Part shown: piece after piece, positions 47,107 to 56,360 of the stretch
Numbering within the stretch: position 1 is the stretch's first letter
Layout of the letters: every line of letters begins with the position of its first letter
Origin: Fodinibius roseus
GTDB lineage: Bacteria; Bacteroidota; Rhodothermia; Balneolales; Balneolaceae
Assembly (NCBI RefSeq): GCF_900129315.1
Contig: NZ_FQUS01000006.1
Location: forward strand, 1 to 64,000
Direction: 5' to 3'
DNA length: 64,000 bases
Notes under the pieces: model-generated
Databases searched by the model: none
Seen by the model: only the letters and a program-made list of their open reading frames with translations
Told to the model about the DNA's origin: nothing
Program-made: the position numbers and the translations under genes

Positions 47107-47531
47107 AATTCCTCCTTTTATAAATTTATTCAGATAAATTATTGACACTTGTTAAAAATCAGCTTCTCAACAGTACAAAAATTTTGACCCCAAGCTGAAA
47201 ATTTTACATTGTAATGCCACCTATCCCAAAAATCATGCAGCCAGAGAACCTGTCAGGTCGCTATTTTGCATTTATATCGTAGAGCTTTACATATATAAAA
47301 CGCTTGTTAGTCCCCTTCCCATGACAATAAATATATATTTTTTCATGATTATTGCACTAAATGCAAAATATAATGCAATAAAATTCTCAAATTTTTTCCT
47401 AAATGCAAGAAAAGTTATTTCCAATCAAACCAGACCGGGAGCTGATAGACTGGAATGTCGCGATGCTCTTCTCGTAATGACAAGGTATTTTAAGGGTAAA
47501 ACGGGAACAACGGGAAGGGAAGGCCAGCTAT
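47107..47531 (-). promoter_or_regulatory. AT-rich leader of the susC gene
   Basis: A 425 bp gap between the fecR stop and the susC start. It contains a strong ribosome-binding site (AAAGGAGG, about 5-6 bp before ATG), which is uncommon in this lineage and fixes the start. The AT-rich DNA at about 47150-47400 is a plausible promoter region but I cannot point to one certain site. No other gene was found. Confidence 0.5.
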
Positions 47532-48653
47532 TTATTTGTTCGATTCCAGATAGATAAGGGAACCTTTCTGCTCATGGGTTACGTCCAGTGCTACCGAGAG
47601 GACCTCCAGCACCCTGGATAGCGATTCCTTTTTAAAGGATACGGTAAGTTCACGGTCGAGGAGACTCGAGTCTGCTACTTCGAAATTCCGGTTATAGTAG
47701 CGTCCCAACCTTTTTATTACCCTATCCAGCGGTGTGGCTTCAAAAATAAGATCTCCGTTTATCCAGCCTGTATAAAGATCCAATGAAACATTCACCGGCG
47801 AAGTAGGCCCCGCCCCTTCCCTGACGATAGTATACTCCCCTTTTTTCAGGATAACCTCCTCACCATTCTTCAATGCAGGATCCACCTGTTTGGTTAGTGA
47901 ATCAGACGCTACTGCGACCGTTCCATTTTCCACCACAACTTCTACTCCGTCGAAATCAGCATACGCATTCACATTGAACCTGGTTCCCAAAACCCGAACG
48001 TCCGCACGGTTGGTATAAACTAAAAAGGGCTTGTCTTCATGGGGGACAACACTAAAAAAAGCTTCCCCTTCTAATTCAACCTCCCTTTTCGATCCGTCAA
48101 ACCGGGAGGGGTACCGGATCGTGCTGGAGGAATTCAGGACCACACTTGTGCCATCACTTAACGTCAGATTCATTCGTTCACCCCGGTCGGCTGTCACCTT
48201 TTGCATAGCTCGTTCTCCGGGTTGATGCTGCTGTTCCCCCAAAAGTCCGTAATCATAAAGCAGGTAGAACGTTCCGACGATCAGAAGGCAGGCTACAGCT
48301 ACACCGCTTACCCAACGTCCCGAACGGGTAGACGGGCTGTATTCCGGATGCATACTTTTAGAATGGAGCTTGCCTTTATTTTTGTCTACGGCAGCATCCT
48401 CGTCCTCCGCTAAACGATGAATGGTAAGATGACGGGGATTGGAAATGCGCTGTGATATTTTGTCCCAGGTTTCGTCCTCCTTCTGGTGCAGCTCCAGCTC
48501 TCCGGAAATAGTCCAGGTTTCACGTAATTTACTCAGTCGCTCTCTATGTTCCGGCTTCTGGTCCAGCCAGCGCTCAATGCGGGCCCGCTGCCGGGGAGAG
48601 CACGCTCCTGTAATAAGCTGGACCAGATCTTTTTCATTTACCGGCTTGTTCAT
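47532..48653 (-). CDS. FecR-family anti-sigma factor
   Basis: A 373 aa inner-membrane regulator. N-terminal cytoplasmic part (LVQLITGACSPRQRARIERWL; WTISGELELHQ), one membrane segment (GVAVACLLIVGTFYLLYDYG, about 119-138), and a periplasmic FecR domain (VTADRGERMNLTLSDGTSVVLN, YPSRFDGSKREVELEGEAFFSV, VLGTRFNVNAY), ending in the DUF4974-type domain (GDLIFEATPLDRVIKRLGRYYN). It should sense the STN domain of the adjacent SusC and control an ECF sigma factor. No sigma factor gene is next to it here. Confidence 0.94.
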   Translation of the reverse strand: MNKPVNEKDLVQLITGACSPRQRARIERWLDQKPEHRERLSKLRETWTISGELELHQKEDETWDKISQRISNPRHLTIHRLAEDEDAAVDKNKGKLHSKSMHPEYSPSTRSGRWVSGVAVACLLIVGTFYLLYDYGLLGEQQHQPGERAMQKVTADRGERMNLTLSDGTSVVLNSSSTIRYPSRFDGSKREVELEGEAFFSVVPHEDKPFLVYTNRADVRVLGTRFNVNAYADFDGVEVVVENGTVAVASDSLTKQVDPALKNGEEVILKKGEYTIVREGAGPTSPVNVSLDLYTGWINGDLIFEATPLDRVIKRLGRYYNRNFEVADSSLLDRELTVSFKKESLSRVLEVLSVALDVTHEQKGSLIYLESNK

Positions 48654-48743
48654 TGTTCTAATTTTAGCATGCAGTCAATCTTTCTTATACCTCCTCAGGT
48701 ATGTAACGAATGAATGTTATACTACCACCACAAAATAAAGGAA

Positions 48744-48768
48744 GCCGTACCTCTCTCGCTGGTACGGC
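48744..48768 (-). terminator. Intrinsic terminator of the isomerase gene
   Basis: GCCGTACC and GGTACGGC form a perfect 8-bp stem with a 9-nt loop, followed on the minus strand by TTCCTTTATTTT. It lies about 25 bp after the stop of the sugar phosphate isomerase gene and ahead of fecR, so the two are separately transcribed. Confidence 0.75.
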
Positions 48769-48792
48769 CCTGAAAGTTGTATAATGAAAATG

Positions 48793-49797
48793 TTATTCAT
48801 TATCTGAAAAAGCGGAATCGAAGGCTGCGGAAGGCGGAGAGAAATCAATATCCTTCACATACTGGCAGGATTCTTCCGCCCCGAACTCGCGATCCATACC
48901 GCTGTCCTCCCACTCAATGGATAGCGGCCCCTGGTATCCGATACGATTCAACGCCCGAATGACCCGGTCGAAATCAATATTACCGCGGCCGATCGAAACA
49001 AAATCCCAGCACCGGTCCTCATGGCCGAATTCCAAATGTCCCCCGAACACGCCGGCTCGCTTGGGCTGATCGGTCCACCATACATCCTTCATATGGGCAT
49101 GATAAATACGATCGGCAAACTCCAGGATAAACTGCACGTAATCCACTCCCTGGTAGCCAAAATGGCTTGGATCATAATTAAACCCAAAAGCTTCCCGCCC
49201 GTCCAGGGCATCGACCGCCCGCCGGGCCGAGGAGATGTCGAAAGCGATCTCCGTCGGGTGCACTTCCAGGCCAAACCGCACCCCGACCTCATCGAACACA
49301 TCCAGCACCGGATTCCACCGGTCAGCAAAATCCTGATATCCCTCGTCGATCGTCCCGGGGAGATTGGGGGGAAAAGAATACATTTTGGACCAGATAGAAC
49401 TGCCGGTAAATCCATTGACGACTTCCACGCCCAATTTTGCAGCCGCACGCGCCGTATCTTTTATTTCATCCGCCGCACGCCGGCGCACGCCTTCCGCATC
49501 GCCGTCGCCCCACACATGTTCGGGCAAAATTTCCCTGTGCCGTTCATCGATCAGATCGCACACCGCCTGTCCCACCAAATGATTGCTGATCGACCATACT
49601 TTTAGATCATACTCAGCTAAAATCTCTTTTCTTTTTTTACAGTAGTCATCCTCCCTGAGCGCTTTTTGAACATTAAAGTGATCGCCCCAGCAGGCCAGCT
49701 CCAGTCCATCGTAGCCCCATGAGGAGGCCTTTTCCGCTAACGTTTCAAGTGACATATCGGCCCACTGGCCGGTGAATAGTGTTACAGGACGTGCCAT
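48793..49797 (-). CDS. Sugar phosphate isomerase/epimerase (TIM-barrel)
   Basis: A 334 aa protein of the AP-endonuclease-2-like TIM-barrel superfamily. Marks include the N-terminal [33 protein letters not shown], the metal-binding [29 protein letters not shown] and [10 protein letters not shown], and the late [11 protein letters not shown]. These supply Glu, Asp and His ligands for a divalent metal. Such proteins isomerise or epimerise sugars or inositols; the substrate is unknown. It is cytoplasmic, without signal peptide, and lies next to fecR and the SusC/SusD block, fitting a sugar pathway. Confidence 0.88.
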   Translation of the reverse strand: MARPVTLFTGQWADMSLETLAEKASSWGYDGLELACWGDHFNVQKALREDDYCKKRKEILAEYDLKVWSISNHLVGQAVCDLIDERHREILPEHVWGDGDAEGVRRRAADEIKDTARAAAKLGVEVVNGFTGSSIWSKMYSFPPNLPGTIDEGYQDFADRWNPVLDVFDEVGVRFGLEVHPTEIAFDISSARRAVDALDGREAFGFNYDPSHFGYQGVDYVQFILEFADRIYHAHMKDVWWTDQPKRAGVFGGHLEFGHEDRCWDFVSIGRGNIDFDRVIRALNRIGYQGPLSIEWEDSGMDREFGAEESCQYVKDIDFSPPSAAFDSAFSDNE

Positions 49798-50123
49798 AGT
49801 TGCTAAGCTTTTGTTAATATTTCATTTCAATAGGGTGAAACCGAACTTGATAGTCTCGTTCTTTTGCAAGAAAATGTCAAAAAAGAATGGTCTTTAAAAG
49901 AATTTAGTACGCAGTGCTGTTTCTTCTTGCCAACCATGATATGTAACACTTTTTAAAGGACAGGCCAAAAAAAACAAGATATGTCAACAGGAGGGATGAT
50001 TTTACTGAACCCGGGGGTAGCAAAAAAGTTATAGCAGAGATATAAATAAATAATATGTACCCCCTGTAAGGGGGCATCAACCTGGCATTGATTTACCGTT
50101 GTGTCCCCCTTTCCAAACAAAAA
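49798..50123. other. Intergenic region upstream of the isomerase gene
   Basis: AT-rich 326 bp with no credible gene. It should hold the leftward isomerase promoter and the 3' end of the tRNA-Met transcript. A small CCCCCTGTAAGGGGG stem occurs at about 50060. Confidence 0.5.
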
Positions 50124-50158
50124 ATCCCTAAGTGGTTGTTTATAAACCACTTAGGGAT
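50124..50158 (-). terminator. Intrinsic terminator of tRNA-Met
   Basis: A 14-bp perfect stem, ATCCCTAAGTGGTT against AACCACTTAGGGAT, with a 7-nt loop, followed on the minus strand by TTTTTTGTTTGG. It starts 9 bp downstream of the tRNA 3' end and is a textbook rho-independent terminator for the leftward tRNA. Confidence 0.9.
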
Positions 50159-50167
50159 CTCATCCAG

Positions 50168-50241
50168 TAGCGTGGGACGGAATCGAACCGTCGACCTCCG
50201 GGTTATGAATCCGACGCTCTCACCAACTGAGCTACCACGCC
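50168..50241 (-). tRNA. tRNA-Met (CAT anticodon)
   Basis: A 74-nt cloverleaf on the minus strand: acceptor GGCGTGG with CCACGCT, D arm GCTCAGTTGGTGAGAGC, anticodon loop TTCATAA, variable AGGTC and T arm GACGGTTCGATTCCGTC. Anticodon CAT reads as elongator Met, though Ile2 (lysidine) shares the sequence. The discriminator is A and CCA is not encoded. It is followed by a strong terminator. Confidence 0.9.
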
Positions 50242-50549
50242 ATTTTTACAACGCTTAAATACTGCTCGACTCAAAATATCGATCTGAGGTCCGCCGCCGG
50301 CGAACCCAAACCGGGCGCACTCACTCCCGACCTGTCACAAGCAGCCGCGCCATGCAATTCAAGAGTTGCCAAATATAAGGCATTTCGAAATAAATATTAA
50401 GTCTTTCCGGAATCTTTTTGCCCATAATGCCACTTCTTTTTTTGAGGCTCCTCAATTTCGTCTTATTTTTAGCGATCGTATCAATTGAAATTACAACCGT
50501 AGTATAGCTTCTTACTACAACCATAGAACGCTGACTCACACATTCCCTC
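50242..50549. other. Spacer between tRNA-Met and proS
   Basis: 308 bp with no credible gene; it should hold divergent promoters for the leftward tRNA and the rightward proS. A short GC-rich part at about 50290-50350 lies in otherwise AT-rich DNA. Confidence 0.5.
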
Positions 50550-52016
50550 ATGGCTAAAAAAATCACTTCCAAATCCGAAGATTTTTCGCAGTGGTATCAA
50601 GACGTCATCCGTGAAGCCAAGCTGGCCGACCACTCCCCGGTGCGCGGCTGCATGGTGATCCGTCCCAACGGCTTTGCGCTCTGGGAAAACATGAAGGCGG
50701 CGCTGGACCAGATGTTTAAGGATACCGGCCATGAGAACGCCTATTTCCCTCTTTTTATTCCCAAATCTTTTCTGTCGAAAGAAGCACAACATGTGGAAGG
50801 GTTTGCCAAGGAGTGCGCAGTCGTGACACACAGCCGGCTGAAAAGCGCGGATGGCGGCGTGGAGGTGGATCCGGAGTCGAAGCTGGAGGAAGAACTCATC
50901 GTCCGCCCCACTTCCGAAACCATTATCTGGGATTCTTACCGAAACTGGATCCAGTCGTACCGCGACCTGCCGATCCTCATCAACCAGTGGGCCAACGTCG
51001 TTCGCTGGGAGATGCGCACGCGACTTTTCCTCAGAACCATGGAATTTTTGTGGCAGGAGGGACACACGGCCCATGCGACCAAAGAGGAAGCGGTCGAGGA
51101 AACCAGGAGAATGCTGGAGGTCTATCGCACTTTTGCCGAGGAATATATGGCCATGCCGGTAACAACCGGGGTCAAAACGGAATCAGAGCGGTTTGCCGGG
51201 GCGGTGGATACCTATTGCATCGAAACGCTGCTCCAGGATAACAAGGCGCTGCAGGCCGGAACCTCTCACTTTCTGGGACAGAATTTTGCCAGGGCCTTTG
51301 ACGTAAAATTCCAGAGCTCCGAGGGACAGCATGAATATGTCTGGGCGACCAGCTGGGGGGTTTCAACGCGGCTTATAGGGGGACTTATCATGACGCATTC
51401 CGATGACCAGGGACTGATCCTGCCTCCCAAACTGGCTCCCGACCAAGTGGTCATTGTGCCCATATGGAAAAGCGAGGAAGAAAAGAAGAACGTTCTTGCC
51501 TATTGCGATGAAATCATCAGCGAACTGAAGGAACTGGACGTGCGCGTGAAGCTCGACGATCGCGAGAACATGAGTCCCGGCTGGAAATTCAACGAACACG
51601 AAGCCGCCGGCATCCCGTTGCGCCTGACCATCGGTCCCCGCGATCTCAAGAACAATAACGCCGAACTGGCCCGTCGCGATACCGGCGACAAGGATATCGT
51701 CGACCGCGAGGGACTTGCTGAAAAAGTCGCTGACCTGCTGGATTCCATCCAGGATGAGCTTTTCAACACCGCCCGGGATCGGATTGCCTCGAACACGCAC
51801 TCTGCAGACTCCTATGAGGAGTTCAGGGAAATTATTGAAGAGGAGGGCGGTTTCGTCTATGCACACTGGGATGGCACAGCGGAGACCGAAGAAAAAATTA
51901 AAGACGAAACCAAGGCAACCATCCGTTGTATTCCCCTCGACGACGGGGAGGAAGGCAAATGCATGGTTACGGGCAAGCCTTCAAAGCAAAAAGTGCTTTT
52001 TGCCCGCGCTTATTAA
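50550..52016 (+). CDS. proS: Prolyl-tRNA synthetase, archaeal/eukaryote type
   Basis: Charges tRNA-Pro. The 488 aa protein has the short ProS form without the bacterial editing (INS) domain: class II motif 1 region with [20 protein letters not shown], motif 2 [26 protein letters not shown], motif 3 in [24 protein letters not shown], the anticodon-binding domain ([26 protein letters not shown]), and a C-terminal zinc-binding-like tail ending in Tyr (VLFARAY). The final Tyr is typical of this type. It is followed by a repeat copy 2 bp after the stop codon. Confidence 0.96.
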   Translation: MAKKITSKSEDFSQWYQDVIREAKLADHSPVRGCMVIRPNGFALWENMKAALDQMFKDTGHENAYFPLFIPKSFLSKEAQHVEGFAKECAVVTHSRLKSADGGVEVDPESKLEEELIVRPTSETIIWDSYRNWIQSYRDLPILINQWANVVRWEMRTRLFLRTMEFLWQEGHTAHATKEEAVEETRRMLEVYRTFAEEYMAMPVTTGVKTESERFAGAVDTYCIETLLQDNKALQAGTSHFLGQNFARAFDVKFQSSEGQHEYVWATSWGVSTRLIGGLIMTHSDDQGLILPPKLAPDQVVIVPIWKSEEEKKNVLAYCDEIISELKELDVRVKLDDRENMSPGWKFNEHEAAGIPLRLTIGPRDLKNNNAELARRDTGDKDIVDREGLAEKVADLLDSIQDELFNTARDRIASNTHSADSYEEFREIIEEEGGFVYAHWDGTAETEEKIKDETKATIRCIPLDDGEEGKCMVTGKPSKQKVLFARAY

Positions 52017-52018
52017 TT

Positions 52019-52163
52019 AAAGAGGGTTTTGAAAAACCATGAATTTTGATCATCATCACTCCCTGAGGTGAATTCAAAACCACAGCATATAAAACATATT
52101 TGAGGAATTGAATCCGCGAAAATGCGGCGATAGGTCAAAGGAACGGTTTTGTAAAACTTGCTT
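52019..52163 (+). repeat. 145-bp family repeat, copy 4
   Basis: About 145 bp starting AAGAGGGTTTTGAAAAACC 2 bp after the proS stop, and ending GGAACGGTTTTGTAAAAC then TTGCTT. The ends are imperfect inverted repeats. The interior AATTCAAAACCACAGCATAT and GCGAAAATGCGG aligns to the 31.1 kb copy in reverse complement and to the 11.5 kb copy. It occupies half of the 285 bp gap before nnr; the rest is the nnr leader. Confidence 0.8.
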
Positions 52164-52301
52164 AAAAAATTGGTATATATTAACCAATTTGTGTTGGATC
52201 GAATATCCGCAGATAACAACGGAAACGTAACGTATTCCCCGGTTTTCTGTTACAATTAATAACAATTACCGGGCGTTCACTGCTTAATAAATGATGGTAA
52301 C

Positions 52302-53813
52302 ATGATGCTTCAAGCTCCGCTGTCACATTATGTACTTACCGCCCGGCAAAGCCGGGAAGTAGACCGGAAAACGATAGAAGAGATGGGCATTGACGGGTTC
52401 ACCCTCATGGAAATTGCCGGGTCTTCCGCGGCAAAAGCAATACTTTCCGACCGTCCCGGTTCCTCCCACGGCCTCTATTTATGCGGCAAAGGAAATAATG
52501 CCGGCGATGCCCTGGTCGTCGGACGCTATCTGATGCAGCACAACATTGCCGCCACCCTTGTCTTTTTAAGCGGTACCGGTGACCTATCCCCGGATGCCGA
52601 AAAGAACCTTGAGCTCCTCCGTGAGTTTGACAGCCGAAACCAGCTCACGATTTTTGAAAGCTGGGGCGCCTTCGATCAATCCGGGAGCTGGGATTTCATC
52701 ATAGACGGGATGCTGGGCACCGGTCTCGACAGTGAGCTGCGCGGCGACTATCTGAAAGGGGTGCAGTGGGCCAACAAGCAACCCGCGCCTGTTTTATCCA
52801 TGGATATCCCTACCGGACTCCATGCCGATACCGGGGAATCCATGGGCGCCTGTATCAGGGCCGAACAAACCTTTGCTTTCGGGGGACGAAAGCAGGGCCA
52901 TTATTTGGAAGAGGGGCCTGCCAGAACCGGCAAAATCACCTACTGCGAGCTCCCTTTTCCCAATCATTTTAAAAGCTCCTGCAATACCTTTCTGCTGGAC
53001 GAATCCTGGGTCGAACGTCCCCCTGCTCAGCCCGGGCGTCACAAGTACGCCTCCGGGGTGCTTTATATTATTGCCGGTTCCGAGGGACTCACCGGGGCAG
53101 CTATACTCGCCGCGCAAAGCGCCTGGGCAGAGGGACTCGGAGCCGTAATCATCGTTTGTCCCCGTGGACTCCTTTCCGTCTATGAGCACAACCTGCCTTC
53201 TATCATTAAAAAGCCGGTAGGGGATACCTCGGATGATCACTTTAAGCCGCAGCACCTCTCGCATACCCTGGAGATCTTACGGGAAAAAGAGGGGGTCGTT
53301 TTATTGGGACCCGGACTGGGGCGACAGGAAGAGACGGCATCATTTGTAAGCCGCTTTCTTTCCCGAAACCTCCGGAATACTGTTATTGACGCCGATGCCC
53401 TCTGGGCACTTGCCCGGTCCGGGCAGTGGGATAAGCCTGACGATACCCAGTGGATTTTAACGCCTCACCCGGGCGAACTCTCCCGTTTCACTGACCACCC
53501 GATAACAAACGACTACCAGCGGTTAAACTTTGTACGGACGTTTTCATCGGATCACCACATAACGATCCTTTCCAAGGGAATGCCCGGAATTATCGGAACG
53601 TCATCCGGAACGTGCTATATAACCAACTATAATACCCGGTATTTTGCCCGCGCCGGCAATGGAGATGTCCTGGCCGGCAAGGTCGGGGCCTACCTGGCAT
53701 TCGGCCGCGCGCCGGACGACAGCTGCGCGGGAGGATTATTACAGGGCAAGCAGAAATTGGATCGCTATTTGGAAACCGCGCAAGGACTACCCGAACCAAG
53801 AGATTTTATATGA
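52302..53813 (+). CDS. nnr: Bifunctional NAD(P)H-hydrate epimerase/dehydratase
   Basis: Repairs damaged NAD(P)H hydrates. The 503 aa protein fuses an N-terminal YjeF epimerase domain (LTARQSREVDRKTIEEMGIDGFTLMEIAGSSAA-type start; LCGKGNNAGDALVVGRYL; DIPTGLHADTGE) to a C-terminal ADP-dependent dehydratase of the ribokinase fold (VLLGPGLGRQEET, IDADALWAL, LTPHPGELSRF, AGNGDVLAGKVGAYLA). The usual GTGDVLAG reads AGNGDVLAG here; the catalytic Asp is kept. The next gene overlaps by 4 bp. Start at 52302, or at the following ATG. Confidence 0.94.
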   Translation: MMLQAPLSHYVLTARQSREVDRKTIEEMGIDGFTLMEIAGSSAAKAILSDRPGSSHGLYLCGKGNNAGDALVVGRYLMQHNIAATLVFLSGTGDLSPDAEKNLELLREFDSRNQLTIFESWGAFDQSGSWDFIIDGMLGTGLDSELRGDYLKGVQWANKQPAPVLSMDIPTGLHADTGESMGACIRAEQTFAFGGRKQGHYLEEGPARTGKITYCELPFPNHFKSSCNTFLLDESWVERPPAQPGRHKYASGVLYIIAGSEGLTGAAILAAQSAWAEGLGAVIIVCPRGLLSVYEHNLPSIIKKPVGDTSDDHFKPQHLSHTLEILREKEGVVLLGPGLGRQEETASFVSRFLSRNLRNTVIDADALWALARSGQWDKPDDTQWILTPHPGELSRFTDHPITNDYQRLNFVRTFSSDHHITILSKGMPGIIGTSSGTCYITNYNTRYFARAGNGDVLAGKVGAYLAFGRAPDDSCAGGLLQGKQKLDRYLETAQGLPEPRDFI

Positions 53814-54205
53814 AATCAAATGCTATCTATTCTTTTCTCTCCGGAAACAGCTACCTGTTGACGCTGGGTATTATCGTGTTAACGCTCATCATGCTGGCCC
53901 TGACCCTGATGCCCGCAGAAACATTTTCCCATCATGAGATCTGGAGCTATGATAAAATCGGTCATCTGCTTCTTTTTGGGACCTGGACCTTATTGCTCGG
54001 CCTTTATCACAATATTTCGATAGCCGGTAATACAAACTTCTGGGTCATTTTCCTTATCGGCACCTCTTTTGGCATCCTGATTGAACTCCTTCAGCACAGT
54101 CTGCCCTCCCTTAACCGCCACGCCGATATTGTTGACGTTGTATTTGATACCATCGGGTGCCTTCTGGCTATCTGGGTGCTTAAAATAATTCTTCCTAAAA
54201 AATAA
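53810..54205 (+). CDS. VanZ-like membrane protein
   Basis: A 131 aa protein with four predicted membrane segments (TLGIIVLTLIMLALTLMPAE; DKIGHLLLFGTWTLLLGLYHN; WVIFLIGTSFGILIELLQ; IVDVVFDTIGCLLAIWVLKII). The segment YDKIGHLLLFG and the ELLQ-to-NRHADIVDVVFDTIGC part are the VanZ-family signature. Its start overlaps the nnr stop by 4 bp, so they are translationally coupled. The function is unknown; related VanZ proteins affect cell envelope or glycopeptide tolerance. Confidence 0.85.
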   Translation: MKSNAIYSFLSGNSYLLTLGIIVLTLIMLALTLMPAETFSHHEIWSYDKIGHLLLFGTWTLLLGLYHNISIAGNTNFWVIFLIGTSFGILIELLQHSLPSLNRHADIVDVVFDTIGCLLAIWVLKIILPKK

Positions 54206-54512
54206 GTTTCCATCTTTTGGACCCGGGCGACAGCGGGGCAGGCCCGTTCGGGTTCAAATGGTCCAGACGATCTTATTTCAACTACAAAATTGAACAATTT
54301 TTTAACCATTACGTATAAAAAAGGATTAAGCAGCAACTGCCACTCTCAAAAGGCGTTGATTATAAAATTTCAGCGGTTTTGCTCACCCTCCAGAAAGTCA
54401 AATGCAAAAAAAATGTTCAATTTTATTTGCATTAAGCAACTAAATATTTAAATTATAATCATAACAAATCTAACTATAGTCAGTATGTTTAATGCTTAAT
54501 ACCACATGAATT
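54206..54512. other. Spacer before the first tonB gene
   Basis: 307 bp with no gene. The first 60 bp is an unusually GC-rich patch (around GGGCGACAGCGGGGCAGGCCCG) in an AT-rich region, and the rest is AT-rich leader of the tonB gene. A short TTCGGGTTCAAAT within it looks like a tRNA T-arm but no tRNA can be built. Confidence 0.4.
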
Positions 54513-55181
54513 ATGTCTGATCCAAAAAACAGAAGAAAGAAACCTGAAGCCGATCTTCGCAAGTACTATACGCTTTTCTGGGAAATTGGGATGATCGTCG
54601 CGTTACTGCTTTTCATTGTAGCAATGAAAGTGGACTTAAGGACTGAAAAGCAGGATGTGAACCTTGTTCAGGAGCAGGAAGTTGTGGAAATGGAGGAAGT
54701 GATCCAAACCCAGCAGCAGGAGCAGCCCCCACCCCCGCCCAGACCACAGGTGCCGGTGGAAGTGCCCAACGATGAAATCATTGAGGACCAGGACATCAAC
54801 CTGGATGCTGATCTCAATATGGACCAGCCGCTGGAGATGCCGCCCCCTCCTGAACAGGAAGAAGAAGAGGATGAGGAAGACTTCTTTGTAGCCGTAGAAC
54901 AAATGCCGGAACTGATTGGCGGTCTTGGCGAGCTGCAGCAAAAAATTAACTACCCGGAACGGGCACGTCGTGCCGGTATTGAAGGTCGTGTAATCATCCA
55001 GTTTATTGTGACCGAACAGGGAAATGTGGAAGACCCGAAGGTTATCCGTGGCATTGGAGGAGGCTGCGATCAAGAAGCCCTGCGTGTGGTCAAGCAGGCC
55101 AAGTTTGAGCCGGGTCGTCAGCGAGGCAATCCCGTCCGCGTGCAGTACAGCCTGCCCATTATCTTCCGGCTTCAAAGTTAA
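54513..55181 (+). CDS. tonB: Energy transducer TonB, first copy
   Basis: Carries proton-motive energy to TonB-dependent receptors. The 222 aa protein has a cytoplasmic start, an N-terminal membrane anchor (EIGMIVALLLFIVAMKVDL), a Pro/Glu-rich periplasmic spacer (VIQTQQQEQPPPPPRPQVPV, PPPPEQEEEEDEEDFF) and a C-terminal TonB domain (INYPERARRAGIEGRVIIQF, VTEQGNVEDPKVIRGIGGGCD, PVRVQYSLPIIF). A paralogue lies 457 bp downstream. Large DNA blocks between them are almost identical. A terminator follows. Confidence 0.95.
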   Translation: MSDPKNRRKKPEADLRKYYTLFWEIGMIVALLLFIVAMKVDLRTEKQDVNLVQEQEVVEMEEVIQTQQQEQPPPPPRPQVPVEVPNDEIIEDQDINLDADLNMDQPLEMPPPPEQEEEEDEEDFFVAVEQMPELIGGLGELQQKINYPERARRAGIEGRVIIQFIVTEQGNVEDPKVIRGIGGGCDQEALRVVKQAKFEPGRQRGNPVRVQYSLPIIFRLQS

Positions 55182-55215
55182 CACAGTGACACAACCCATT
55201 ATCTGATTAAAAGTT

Positions 55216-55246
55216 AAAAGGACCTGCTCCAAAGGCAGGTCCTTTT
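55216..55246 (+). terminator. Intrinsic terminator of the first tonB
   Basis: AAAAGGACCTGC and GCAGGTCCTTTT form a perfect 12-bp stem with a loop of about 7 nt and run into a T tract. It lies 35 bp after the tonB stop, so the two tonB genes are separate transcription units unless read through. Confidence 0.9.
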
Positions 55247-55425
55247 TTATCGGGGAGGGGGAGGGACCTGTTTTGGGGTTTACTTCCGTCAGGCACTCTC
55301 GCTCCGCAATAATGCAGCATCCTTACTGTAGTTCGATATGCCGCATGTTTTCATTCCTCCCACCAACTACGATTCCGCCTGCGATTTTAATAGTCCGAAT
55401 CTTCCGTTTCCGGCAGAAATAAGAC

Positions 55426-55580
55426 TTCGCAAAAACTTCTGATGGCCCCTGATACAGCCCGAAAGGCTGTTACCGAACTTCTTCTTAATTTCAGGAAGCA
55501 TATCCGCCTGCAAAACATCCAAAAAATCAAACGGAAACAATTGGCTTATTTTTTCGTTACTAAATTAGAGGTTTTGCGAA
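55426..55580. repeat. Possible second inverted-repeat element
   Basis: TTCGCAAAAACTTCT (55426-55440) and AGAGGTTTTGCGAA (55567-55580) are imperfect inverted repeats enclosing about 155 bp in the 457 bp gap between the tonB genes. The interior has a short minus-strand frame without a recognisable domain. It resembles but does not clearly belong to the 145-bp family. No second copy is evident in this window. Apart from this and the terminator, the gap shows no gene. Confidence 0.4.
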
Positions 55581-55638
55581 ATTATTTGTTTCATTAGCTA
55601 AACAAAAAAAAATTTACTTACAAAACGCGGAGGATATC

Positions 55639-56295
55639 ATGCGTTACGAACGAAAAAAACCTACATCAGACTTGAGAAAATACTATACCGTCTTCCTGCA
55701 ATTGGGATTGGTAGCGGTACTACTACTCTTTATTGTAGCAATGAAAGTAGACCTCAGGTCGGAACAACAAGACACTGACTTGACCGAAGAGCAGGAAGTC
55801 GTAGAAATGGAGGAAGTGATCCAAACCCAGCAGCAGGAGCAGCCCCCACCCCCGCCCAAACCGCAGGTGCCGGTGGAAGTGCCCAACGATGAAATCATTG
55901 AGGACCAGGACATCAACCTGGATGCCGATATGAACTTGAATGAACCCATGGACATGCCTCCCCCTCCGGAAGAAAAGGAAGAGGAGGAAGAGGACTTTTT
56001 TGTAGCTGTCGAGCAGATGCCGGAGCTTATCGGCGGGCTCGGTGAGCTGCAGCAAAAAATTAACTATCCTGAACGAGCACGTCGTGCCGGTATTGAAGGC
56101 CGGGTAATCATCCAGTTTATTGTGACCGAACAGGGAAATGTGGAAGACCCGAAGGTTATCCGCGGCATCGGCGGCGGAGCTGATGAAGAGGCCCTGCGTG
56201 TGGTCAAGCAGGCCAAGTTCAAGCCGGGACAGCAGCGAGGAAATCCGGTCCGCGTGCAGTACAGCCTGCCCATTATTTTCCAACTTCAAAACTGA
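55639..56295 (+). CDS. tonB: Energy transducer TonB, second copy
   Basis: A 218 aa paralogue of the gene at 54513, with the same order: short cytoplasmic start, anchor (LQLGLVAVLLLFIVAMKVDL), Pro/Glu-rich spacer, and TonB C-domain ending PVRVQYSLPIIFQLQN. The spacer start and the C-terminal domain are nearly identical at DNA level to the first copy, while the N-terminus and the middle of the spacer differ (DMNLNEPMDMPPPPEEKEEE). This suggests gene conversion within a tandem duplication. Likely partners are the receptors at 28.3 and 43.6 kb and elsewhere. Confidence 0.95.
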   Translation: MRYERKKPTSDLRKYYTVFLQLGLVAVLLLFIVAMKVDLRSEQQDTDLTEEQEVVEMEEVIQTQQQEQPPPPPKPQVPVEVPNDEIIEDQDINLDADMNLNEPMDMPPPPEEKEEEEEDFFVAVEQMPELIGGLGELQQKINYPERARRAGIEGRVIIQFIVTEQGNVEDPKVIRGIGGGADEEALRVVKQAKFKPGQQRGNPVRVQYSLPIIFQLQN

Positions 56296-56326
56296 TCCGC
56301 AACACACTTCATTCAGATTGGAAGCA

Positions 56327-56360
56327 AAAAGGGGCCTTCTGGGAAGAGCAGGTCCCTTTT
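56327..56360. terminator. Hairpin between convergent tonB and NUDIX genes
   Basis: AAAAGGGGCCTTCT and AGCAGGTCCCTTTT pair imperfectly with a small loop. It lies between the second tonB and the oppositely oriented NUDIX gene and has A- and T-rich flanks on both sides, so it could end transcription both ways. It echoes the terminator after the first tonB. Confidence 0.6.

Noticed and set aside
54216-54270. tRNA-like GGTTCAAAT patch
   Set aside because: Only the T-arm-like bases are present; acceptor, D and anticodon arms cannot be formed.
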